Assembly (NCBI GenBank): GCA_900772035.1
Contig: CAAGQE010000079.1
Location: forward strand, 1-6,084
Direction: 5' to 3'
Length of the DNA: 6,084 nucleotides
Source: Candidatus Gastranaerophilales bacterium
Lineage (GTDB): Bacteria > Cyanobacteriota > Vampirovibrionia > Gastranaerophilales > Gastranaerophilaceae
A program made the position numbers and the translations under genes. The notes beneath the pieces are model-generated. The model saw only the letters and a list, made by a program, of their open reading frames with translations. It searched no databases and was not told where the DNA came from. Below are positions 1-5,733 of this stretch, one piece after another (positions within the stretch are counted from its first letter, which is position 1; each line of letters begins with the position of its first letter).

Positions 1-325
1 CGGCGGTGTTGCAGCATCTGTTTTAATAGATGTTGACGGTGTTAAAATCTTTCACGCGGGTGATTCGGGCTTGACGAGAGAATATGAACTCATTGGCGAA
101 CTCTATGAGCCTTATTATGCAATGCTTCCTATCGGCGGACATTACACAATGGGGGTTGATGAAGCCGTTATTGCCGCAAAAATGCTCAGAGCAAAAGAAG
201 TTATTCCTATGCATTACAACACATTTGAAACAATTAAAGCGGATGCGACGGATTTCAGCACAAGAATTATCACGCAGGGGCAAACTTGCCACGTTATGAA
301 TGTAAACGACTTTTTGGCATTTTAG
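1..325 (+). CDS. UPF0173-type metal-dependent hydrolase (beta-lactamase fold), C-terminal part
   Basis: This is the 3' end of a gene cut by the left window edge; the frame is open from base 2, giving 107 residues and a TAG stop. The segment HAGDSG (bases 53-70), the phrase LPIGGHYTMG followed by a DEAVIAAKML helix, and the closing IPMHYNTF are the hallmarks of the C-terminal half of UPF0173 (YtkL/UlaG-like) metallo-beta-lactamase-fold hydrolases. In that family the Asp of HAGD and the His of PMHYNT act as metal ligands; the HxHxDH motif would lie upstream, outside the window. The protein is probably cytoplasmic, and its physiological substrate is not defined for most members. The DUF3326 gene begins 3 nt after the stop, so the two are probably co-transcribed. 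The family call is firm; the exact reaction is unknown. Confidence 0.87.
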   Translation, partial: GGVAASVLIDVDGVKIFHAGDSGLTREYELIGELYEPYYAMLPIGGHYTMGVDEAVIAAKMLRAKEVIPMHYNTFETIKADATDFSTRIITQGQTCHVMNVNDFLAF

Positions 326-328
326 ATT

Positions 329-1306
329 ATGGAAAAGAAAAAATACACAGCGTTCATAGTTCCTACGGGAATAGGGGCAAAAATCGGCGGTTTTGCAGGT
401 GATGCAGGGGCTTATGCGAGAAAAATCGCGGAAGAATTTCCGCTTATCGTAAACCCTAATGTTGTTAACGCTGCCTGCTTTTCGGCTATTTCAGACAATA
501 TGCTTTACACGGAAGGCTACACGATTACGGAATTGTTTAAGGGAAATGTTTCTCTTAAACCCTCAAAACACAACAAAATCGGGGTGATTTTTGACAAATC
601 CGTTCCGCAAGATGTCTTGAATGTTCATATAAATACGATGAATGCCGTGAAAACGGTTTACGGTATTGATGTTATGGGCTATGAAATTTCCGATGAAGAT
701 GCGGGGGTGAAGTTTTTCAATACCGAGTGCGGAATATCTTCGGGCATGGTGGAAAATGTTGAGACCTTAAATGTTGCAGGACAAAGGCTGCTTGATAGAG
801 GTGCGGATGTTTTGGCGGTGGTTTGTCGATTTGATGAGCCTGAAGAGGATGATTATTCTTCGGGAGAAGCGGTTGATGTTGTCGGCGGAGCCGAGGCGAT
901 TATCTCACATTATTTGACGAAAGAATTATCCGTTCCCGTTGTGCATGCGCCTGCTTTTGACGATTATTCAATCAAGTCCGATATCGTTCACCCAAAGGCT
1001 GCCGCGGAATATATTACCCCGACGTTTTTGCCATGTTTGCTCTTGGGACTAAACAATGCGCCGTTAATTAAAAAGGGAATTGTTGACGATTGTGTTTCCG
1101 TAAATGACGTAAACGCCCTCGTTATGCCTGTAAATTCTTTAGGGTCTTCAATTGTTACAAATGCAATTGCAAAGGGCATTAAGGTTATAGCCGTTGAAGA
1201 AAATATATCGGTTCTTGATGTCAATGCGTTTAATTTGGGATTAAAAAATGATATAATTTTAGCGGCAACGTATGAAGATTGTTTAAAAATACTTAGAAGG
1301 ATATAA
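329..1306 (+). CDS. DUF3326 family protein, function unknown
   Basis: This 325-residue protein has no signal peptide or membrane segment and is probably cytoplasmic. I recognise it as DUF3326, a family I know mainly from cyanobacteria, by PTGIGAKIGGFAGDA (residues 12-26), NPNVVNAA (42-49), DVVGGAEAIISH (183-194) and a run around VHPKAAAEYITPTFLPCLLLGL (220-241). The N-terminal Gly-rich loop and the alternating strand/helix pattern suggest an alpha/beta fold with a ligand pocket, but that is inference and no reaction is known to me. The ATG lies 3 nt after the upstream hydrolase stop with no visible Shine-Dalgarno, so translation probably depends on ribosomes arriving from the upstream gene. 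The prepilin-like gene starts on the base after its TAA stop. The protein appears complete and intact. Confidence 0.82.
   Translation: MEKKKYTAFIVPTGIGAKIGGFAGDAGAYARKIAEEFPLIVNPNVVNAACFSAISDNMLYTEGYTITELFKGNVSLKPSKHNKIGVIFDKSVPQDVLNVHINTMNAVKTVYGIDVMGYEISDEDAGVKFFNTECGISSGMVENVETLNVAGQRLLDRGADVLAVVCRFDEPEEDDYSSGEAVDVVGGAEAIISHYLTKELSVPVVHAPAFDDYSIKSDIVHPKAAAEYITPTFLPCLLLGLNNAPLIKKGIVDDCVSVNDVNALVMPVNSLGSSIVTNAIAKGIKVIAVEENISVLDVNAFNLGLKNDIILAATYEDCLKILRRI
1252..1257 (+). promoter_or_regulatory. possible internal -10 box ahead of the prepilin-like gene
   Basis: A perfect TATAAT hexamer lies inside the end of the DUF3326 gene, 49 nt before the prepilin-like start. The best -35 at 17-bp spacing is only TTTAAT (three of six matches). 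It could give the prepilin-like gene its own transcript, but an AT-rich coding stretch can produce this hexamer by chance. Confidence 0.25.
1295..1300 (+). promoter_or_regulatory. Shine-Dalgarno of the prepilin-like gene
   Basis: AGAAGG sits 6 nt before the ATG at 1307, within the last codons of the DUF3326 gene. It supports the 1307 start, as does the prepilin leader that begins there. Confidence 0.75.
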
Positions 1307-2389
1307 ATGCAAAGAAAAGGTTTTACACTCGGCGAAATATTGATTGTTCTTTTGTTAATAGGTATTTTATCGGTATTGTCAATACAAACCGTAAAAACCC
1401 AACAACAGAAGTTTACCTTTACTTGTTATCATTTGTACAGAGATTTGAAAATTGCAGTAGGACACATGGCTGCTCAAACTTATGGCGGTTCGCTAAAGTC
1501 TTTTTCTTGCGATAGCGTCGCTCAAACCGCTAATTACTCGCAATGTGTGGCAGACGGACTTGCAGGTCAGTCGAATGCAAACTTGTTGAACTATGGCGGT
1601 GCTAACGGCGGTCAGGATTTTTGCAAAGGCTTGTCCAAGGTTTTGGGAACGGCATCTTCTATCAATTGCACGACTTTTTCGGGTGCAACACTTTCTTCTC
1701 CATACGGTTCTTTGGGCGCTGAAGGTGCAAAAGTTACAAGTGCAACCGAAAACTTCAGATTAATTAACGGCTATTTGGTATATGTCTCAAATAAAATTGC
1801 TCAAAGCGGTACGACTAAAGGATATCGCGTTGTGACATTTGACGTAAACGGAAACAAAAAACCGAATGTTACGGGAAAAGACATTATTTCTTTTGCGGTA
1901 TTTGATAGCGGAGAGGTTCTTCCTTTGGGTACTCCCGCAAATGATGCAAACTATTTCAATGCGGTTATAAAAGTAAGAAACATCTTGTATATGGGTGCCG
2001 GTAAAAAGACTGAGGCGATTAACGCAATGCGCCATCCGACAACGTTGGTAATCAACAGAACGACAAAGAAGCCGTATACCTTTAAAGAAGCATATTGTGC
2101 GGCTTACGGTCAATCGGAAAATTATCCTTCTTATTGCAACGGCATTGCTGTTTCGGGCAATTTCTCCACGAATTTGCCGATTTCCGCTTGCACAAATAAA
2201 TCCGTAAAGGTCGGCTCTAACGACTACTTCGCGGAATGTGAATTTACCGTTGTTAAACCTCAGGTTTCAAAGTTTATTCCCGTTTCGCAAGATGCTTATT
2301 CTTCCAAAAACAACTCCGAAGATACGGTAACTTCCGAGGACGATAACGGAAATACATATACTCAAAGCAGTCAGATTTATATGTATTAA
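1307..2389 (+). CDS. type IV prepilin-like protein (N-methylation motif), large Cys-containing
   Basis: This 360-residue protein has a class III (prepilin) signal. A five-residue basic leader MQRKG is followed by FTLGE and a hydrophobic helix to about residue 26. Prepilin peptidase would cut between G5 and F6, leaving F+1 and the conserved E+5 (E10). The mature protein would sit in the inner membrane and could assemble into a type IV pilus or type II secretion pseudopilus. Residues 36-58 look like a continuation of the N-terminal helix. The large C-terminal domain has nine cysteines (40, 68, 80, 106, 121, 264, 277, 295, 311) and a DVNGNKKPNVTGKD motif (179-192), which is recurrent in large pilin-like proteins and may bind a divalent cation. 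The tail from about 331 is Ser/Asp/Asn-rich. At 360 residues it is much longer than a typical major pilin (about 150), so a minor pilin, adhesin or pseudopilin is possible. No pilus assembly genes are in view. Confidence 0.85.
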   Translation: MQRKGFTLGEILIVLLLIGILSVLSIQTVKTQQQKFTFTCYHLYRDLKIAVGHMAAQTYGGSLKSFSCDSVAQTANYSQCVADGLAGQSNANLLNYGGANGGQDFCKGLSKVLGTASSINCTTFSGATLSSPYGSLGAEGAKVTSATENFRLINGYLVYVSNKIAQSGTTKGYRVVTFDVNGNKKPNVTGKDIISFAVFDSGEVLPLGTPANDANYFNAVIKVRNILYMGAGKKTEAINAMRHPTTLVINRTTKKPYTFKEAYCAAYGQSENYPSYCNGIAVSGNFSTNLPISACTNKSVKVGSNDYFAECEFTVVKPQVSKFIPVSQDAYSSKNNSEDTVTSEDDNGNTYTQSSQIYMY

Positions 2390-2409
2390 ATATGATTTTT
2401 CGGACAAAT

Positions 2410-2442
2410 AAAAAGGAGCGTTCTTTTGGAACACTCCTTTTT
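2410..2442. terminator. bidirectional intrinsic terminator
   Basis: AAAAAGGAG (2410-2418) pairs with CTCCTTTTT (2434-2442). After one C/A mismatch the stem continues as GTTC (2420-2423) with GAAC (2429-2432), closing a 5-nt loop TTTTG. The 3' arm ends in a T-run on the plus strand and the 5' arm starts with an A-run, which is a T-run on the minus strand. It lies between convergent stop codons at 2389 and 2459, so it can serve both genes. Confidence 0.88.
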
Positions 2443-2458
2443 GTTATGGTTTTGTCGG

Positions 2459-3916
2459 TTAGACGATAGGTTTTTCATCCGCAACCGCAATCGGTGTTGT
2501 TAATTTTGTTGCAACTGCGATTGTTCTGGGGAAGTATTGTTGAAGAACTTGAGTTCTCATAGCCAAGATTTCCGGCGGAACAGGTTTTTGGCTGTTCATT
2601 GCGTTTGTTTCCGCAACGGTTTCTTTTCTTCCTCTGTCAGATTGACCGTCTGTTTCAAAAATAAAGTAGTCGATGTATTCTTCTTTGAAACTCGGGAATG
2701 CTTTTATGAACATTGCTCTTTCATTGAAGTATTCTTTTTGGAATTCGGGGTTGTCTGCAATCGGGTTTGCCAAAAATTCGGGAACAGGTTTGCCTGCTTC
2801 GGCAGCCGCTTTCATTTCAGCTTGCATTTGTTTGTATTCGGGCTTCAAGTATGTATCCATACTGTGACCGAGTTCGTGGCTGATTACAAATTCATCCTTT
2901 TTGCAGTTGAGAATACCGAAATATCCCATAAATGCGGAATCTAAATCGTCTTTCAAAGGTACAATGTACTTAACGTCTTTGCTCATATTTATTAATGCGT
3001 CTCCGGGGAGAGTCTTTAATAAATCACCTGTTACTTGTTCTTTGGATTGTTCGGGAGTGAAACCTTGAACTTTGCCGAGAAGAGCGAGCAACGGCTTTTT
3101 GTAGAAAGGAACGTTGAAGGATTTTTCGTTCAATACAGTTTGTTCGTTTACAAAATTGTCTGTAATTACTGTATTTTTACCTTTTTGTTCGATTGTATAT
3201 TGTCTGCCGTTTACGGATGAGTATGCGAGGTTGTCGTTTACTCTGTCGTAAGTTCTGCTGACTGTTGAGAGCGGATTACCTTGTTTGTCGGTAATTTGGT
3301 TGTACATTCTTACGTGGTTGCCGTCACCTGATTTTGAATAACGATAAGTTGTCGTTGTTCCGTCGAGGCTGGTCATGTTTTTGCTTATGTAAATTCCGCC
3401 GTCAGGAGTTTTGTGCGCAGATGTGATTACTTTTGTTCTGCCGAGTGCGTCTGTTTCGGTAACGTTATAGATACCGGGGACTTCTGACATTGTATATGTT
3501 TCTCTTGCAACGGTCTTGTGAGTGATAGGGTCTTTTCTTTCCGTTACAAGTGCTTTATGTGTTTCGTTGTATGTCAACGGATTTGTTACGATGCCTTTTG
3601 ATACGGCATTATGTTCATAGTCGACAACGGTTCTTGTTCCGACTGTCGGATTTTTTTCCGATATAGATATTGTATCTGTTGAATCCAATACTCCGGTTGC
3701 GCTCCAGTTAATTTTTGAAACATTAACCATAACGTCACCCGTTTGCGGATTAATTGATTTTGATACCCATCTTCCGTCTTCTGTTCTTACGAGCATATCT
3801 GCGGGAAGTTGTTCTCTCTTTGGTTGTTGCTGTTGTTGTGTGTTTTCTTGTGCTTGCGGTTGATTTCTCTTGACTTGAAAGGGATTTGTTACCGCTGAAA
3901 TTCCTTGAATTTGCAT
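2459..3916 (-). CDS. putative zinc metallopeptidase, anthrax lethal factor-like (gluzincin) C-terminal domain
   Basis: I do not recognise this 485-residue protein as a whole. Residues 1-36 are polar and Gln-rich (QENTQQQQQPKREQ) with no signal peptide or membrane segment. Residues about 45-265 are Thr/Asp/Gly-rich and beta-like, with DxxG turns (TDALGR, TSLDGT, TDKQGN). The C-terminal part holds VISHELGHSMD, with H347, E348 and H351 as a zinc-binding HExxH, then a helical FIKAF region and ETVAE (432-436). The order HExGHxxD, FxxxF, ExxAE matches the catalytic domain of anthrax lethal factor (HEFGHAVDD...EFFAE), where the first Glu of the second motif is the third zinc ligand; E432 would play that role. 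The H351-E432 gap is 81 residues against about 45 in lethal factor, so there is an insertion (roughly 360-395, Ala/Glu/Pro-rich). Substrate and location are unknown. It could also be another gluzincin with chance similarity. The start at 3916 has only a weak, distant Shine-Dalgarno. Confidence 0.6.
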   Translation of the reverse strand: MQIQGISAVTNPFQVKRNQPQAQENTQQQQQPKREQLPADMLVRTEDGRWVSKSINPQTGDVMVNVSKINWSATGVLDSTDTISISEKNPTVGTRTVVDYEHNAVSKGIVTNPLTYNETHKALVTERKDPITHKTVARETYTMSEVPGIYNVTETDALGRTKVITSAHKTPDGGIYISKNMTSLDGTTTTYRYSKSGDGNHVRMYNQITDKQGNPLSTVSRTYDRVNDNLAYSSVNGRQYTIEQKGKNTVITDNFVNEQTVLNEKSFNVPFYKKPLLALLGKVQGFTPEQSKEQVTGDLLKTLPGDALINMSKDVKYIVPLKDDLDSAFMGYFGILNCKKDEFVISHELGHSMDTYLKPEYKQMQAEMKAAAEAGKPVPEFLANPIADNPEFQKEYFNERAMFIKAFPSFKEEYIDYFIFETDGQSDRGRKETVAETNAMNSQKPVPPEILAMRTQVLQQYFPRTIAVATKLTTPIAVADEKPIV

Positions 3917-3928
3917 GTGTTTTTCTTA

Positions 3929-3956
3929 CCTATATTCTTACCATCGGTCATATCAA
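3929..3956 (-). promoter_or_regulatory. candidate promoter of the metallopeptidase gene
   Basis: Read on the minus strand, TTGATA (plus 3951-3956), a 16-bp spacer and TATAGG (plus 3929-3934) form a moderate sigma70-like promoter. The -10 ends 12 nt before the ATG, so the leader would be only about 5 nt. The -35 lies inside the inverted repeat at 3946-3965. Confidence 0.4.
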
Positions 3957-3965
3957 AACATGACC
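3946..3965. promoter_or_regulatory. inverted repeat, possible operator
   Basis: GGTCAT (3946-3951) and ATGACC (3960-3965) are perfect inverted 6-bp arms separated by 8 bp. The centre-to-centre spacing of the half-sites is 14 bp. The repeat covers the candidate -35 of the minus-strand gene and has no T-run after it, so a dimeric repressor site is more plausible than a terminator. No regulator gene is visible here. Confidence 0.4.
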
Positions 3966-4013
3966 CAAAATTTTTTCGTTAGTTTTTAAGTGTCATTTTT
4001 ACAATTCTTAAAT

Positions 4014-4055
4014 AAAAAATTTTTTTTGCATTATGTATAAGTTTGATATTATAAT
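4014..4055 (+). promoter_or_regulatory. dxr promoter with upstream A/T tract
   Basis: TTGCAT (4026-4031), an 18-bp spacer and a perfect TATAAT (4050-4055) form a good sigma70-type promoter. A run of six A and eight T (4014-4027) adjoins and overlaps the -35 and may act as an UP element or bend. Transcription should start near 4061-4063, at or next to the dxr ATG (4063). Confidence 0.65.
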
Positions 4056-4062
4056 GGATATT

Positions 4063-5229
4063 ATGGCTAAGAAGATTACTATTTTAGGTTCAACAGGTTC
4101 AATCGGTACGCAGGCTTTACAGGTTTTGGAAAAGTTAGGCGGAAAATTTGAAGTAGTTGCGTTGTCCGCAGGACACAACATTCCGCTTTTGTCGGAACAA
4201 ATTGAGAAGTTTCATCCGAAAAAGGTTTGCGTCGGCTCGCAAGAGTGCGCTTGCATTTTGGAGAAAAAATATAAGGATTTGGAAATCGTATACGGCGATG
4301 AGGGTTTGGTCGAACTTTGTTCCGATAAATCCAACGATATTATTTTGGTTGCCGTTTCGGGAAAAATCGGTCTCAGACCGACATTAACCGCGATAAAAAA
4401 TCATATTGATATAGCGCTTGCGAATAAAGAAACTCTTGTTATGGCAGGCGATATCGTTATGAAAGCGGCGGCTATGAACGGTGTTAATATACTTCCCGTT
4501 GACAGCGAACACAGCGCAATTCACCAATGCTTAAACAATAAAGCAGGTTTGAGAAGATTGATAATCACCGCATCGGGCGGACCGTTTTTGCATAAGCACG
4601 TTGCGGAAATGAGAAAGGCTACTCAAGAGCAGGCTTTGGCTCACCCCAGATGGAATATGGGTAAGAAAATCACAATCGACTCAGCAACCCTTATGAATAA
4701 AGGCTTGGAAGTTATTGAGGCCCATCATTTGTTTAATGTTGATTATGATAACATTAAAACGGTTATTCACCCTCAAAGCGTTGTCCATAGTGCGGTTGAA
4801 TACAATGACGGCAGCGTAATCGCTCAATTGGGATTGCCCAGTATGCATATTCCTATTCAGTATGCGATTTGCTATCCCGAAAGAGTAAAGGGCATTAAGA
4901 CGGATTCTTTCGACTTTGCAACAATTGCTAAGTTGACGTTTGAAGAGCCTGATTTTGAAAAATTTCCGCTTTTGAAACTTGCTGTCGAATGCGGCAAAAA
5001 GGGCGGTTCTTATACGGTTTGCTTGAATGCTGCCGACGAAGAAGCCGTTTATGCATTCTTGGACGGAAAAATTTCTTTGGGTGAAATTTCAAATATTGTA
5101 GAAGATATGGTTATGCATCACAAACCCGTTATGCATCCCGATATTGATGAAATATTTGAAATCGACAGAATTGTCAGAGAAGAAACAAGACATTTGATAG
5201 AAAATAAATATTTATCTCGGAGCAAATAA
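4063..5229 (+). CDS. dxr: 1-deoxy-D-xylulose 5-phosphate reductoisomerase
   Basis: The enzyme converts 1-deoxy-D-xylulose 5-phosphate to 2-C-methyl-D-erythritol 4-phosphate with NADPH and a divalent metal, the committed step of the MEP isoprenoid pathway in the cytosol. From the ATG at 4063 the protein is 388 residues, normal for the family. It shows the NADPH-binding GSTGSIG (9-15), [10 protein letters not shown], the metal ligands in PVDSEHSAI (D147, E149), [28 protein letters not shown], and [11 protein letters not shown] (N212, K213, E216), then the C-terminal helical domain. All expected active-site residues are present. An in-frame ATG at 4033 would add ten residues (MYKFDIIMDI), but the promoter covers that stretch and DXR proteins usually start a few residues before the ITILGSTGS strand, so 4063 is preferred. 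There is no Shine-Dalgarno; a leaderless mRNA is likely. The stop overlaps the aroQ start by one base. Confidence 0.97.
   Translation: MAKKITILGSTGSIGTQALQVLEKLGGKFEVVALSAGHNIPLLSEQIEKFHPKKVCVGSQECACILEKKYKDLEIVYGDEGLVELCSDKSNDIILVAVSGKIGLRPTLTAIKNHIDIALANKETLVMAGDIVMKAAAMNGVNILPVDSEHSAIHQCLNNKAGLRRLIITASGGPFLHKHVAEMRKATQEQALAHPRWNMGKKITIDSATLMNKGLEVIEAHHLFNVDYDNIKTVIHPQSVVHSAVEYNDGSVIAQLGLPSMHIPIQYAICYPERVKGIKTDSFDFATIAKLTFEEPDFEKFPLLKLAVECGKKGGSYTVCLNAADEEAVYAFLDGKISLGEISNIVEDMVMHHKPVMHPDIDEIFEIDRIVREETRHLIENKYLSRSK
5219..5222 (+). promoter_or_regulatory. Shine-Dalgarno of aroQ
   Basis: GGAG lies 6 nt before the ATG at 5229, inside the last codons of dxr, and supports that start codon. Confidence 0.65.
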
Positions 5230-5663
5230 TGAAGATTTTATGTTTAAACGGACCGAATTTGAATCTTTTGGGAACTCGTGAACCCGAAAAATACGGCACG
5301 ACAACACTTGCGGATATCGAAAAGGAAGTTTGCGAAAAAGGTCGTGAACTCGGCGTTTGTGTTGATTTTTATCAAAACAATATTGAGGGTGAATTGGTCA
5401 ATGCAATTCAGGCTGCAAAGGGTAAATATGACGGAATAATTTTCAATCCTGCTGCATATACTCATACCAGCGTTGCTTTGAGAGATGCGCTTTTGGCTGT
5501 TCAAATTCCGACGGTTGAAATTCACCTTTCAAATATTCATACTCGTGAAGAATTCAGACATAAATCGTTTACCGCACCCGCTTGTATCGGACAGATTACG
5601 GGTTTTGGAAAAAACAGTTATATTTTGGGACTTTTTGCAATTGTTGATTATTTGAAAAAATAA
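5229..5663 (+). CDS. aroQ: type II 3-dehydroquinate dehydratase
   Basis: The enzyme catalyses the trans-dehydration of 3-dehydroquinate to 3-dehydroshikimate, the third step of the shikimate pathway; type II enzymes are small cytosolic dodecamers. The 144-residue length is typical. The family motifs are present in order: [18 protein letters not shown] with N10, R17 and catalytic Y22; [23 protein letters not shown] with N73 and H79; [18 protein letters not shown] with catalytic H99, R106 and R110; and GQITGFG. Two positions differ from the usual consensus: NPAAYTH instead of NPGAYTH, and QNNIEGE where QSNHEGE is common; neither removes a catalytic residue. The ATG shares one base with the dxr stop (TAATG), so the two genes are probably translationally coupled and co-transcribed. 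Confidence 0.97.
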   Translation: MKILCLNGPNLNLLGTREPEKYGTTTLADIEKEVCEKGRELGVCVDFYQNNIEGELVNAIQAAKGKYDGIIFNPAAYTHTSVALRDALLAVQIPTVEIHLSNIHTREEFRHKSFTAPACIGQITGFGKNSYILGLFAIVDYLKK

Positions 5664-5695
5664 TTAATTTTTGAAAAAATTTCAAAGAAGAAAAA

Positions 5696-5724
5696 TATAC
5701 AACCGAAAAAGTTTGGGCTATAAT
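5696..5724 (+). promoter_or_regulatory. mgtE promoter
   Basis: A perfect TATAAT (5719-5724) follows TATACA (5696-5701, four of six matches to TTGACA) at an ideal 17-bp spacing. The -10 ends 9 nt before the ATG at 5734, so the leader would be only about 2-4 nt. Confidence 0.55.
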
Positions 5725-5733
5725 CATTGCAGA

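Noticed and set aside
1787..2113. A 108-codon open frame on the minus strand inside the prepilin-like gene
   Set aside because: Its composition is unlike a real protein and it shows no motif; it is a shadow of the prepilin-like gene.
2401..2450. The 2410-2442 dyad as part of a mobile-element end or attachment site
   Set aside because: It has classic terminator form between convergent genes, and no transposase, integrase or target duplication is visible.
2537..2944. A 135-codon open frame on the plus strand opposite the metallopeptidase gene
   Set aside because: It is antisense to the HExxH-bearing domain, is Phe/Cys-rich with no recognisable domain, and has no promoter or ribosome-binding site. 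The minus-strand frame carries the coherent protein.
4033..4062. N-terminal extension of DXR from the upstream ATG (MYKFDIIMDI)
   Set aside because: The stretch overlaps the promoter spacer and -10 box, has no Shine-Dalgarno, and extends beyond the usual DXR N-terminus.
5244..5525. A 93-codon open frame on the minus strand inside aroQ
   Set aside because: It lies wholly antisense to a clearly conserved enzyme and has no recognisable domain.
5671..5685. TTGAAA-AAA-TTTCAA inverted repeat after aroQ, considered as a terminator
   Set aside because: The stem is short and AT-rich, with a 3-nt loop and no T-run after it. It is too weak to support a terminator call.
5664..5733. Possible Mg2+ riboswitch (M-box or mgtA-type leader) before mgtE
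   Set aside because: The whole gap is 70 nt and the promoter occupies its end, leaving a leader of only a few bases, far too short for a riboswitch.
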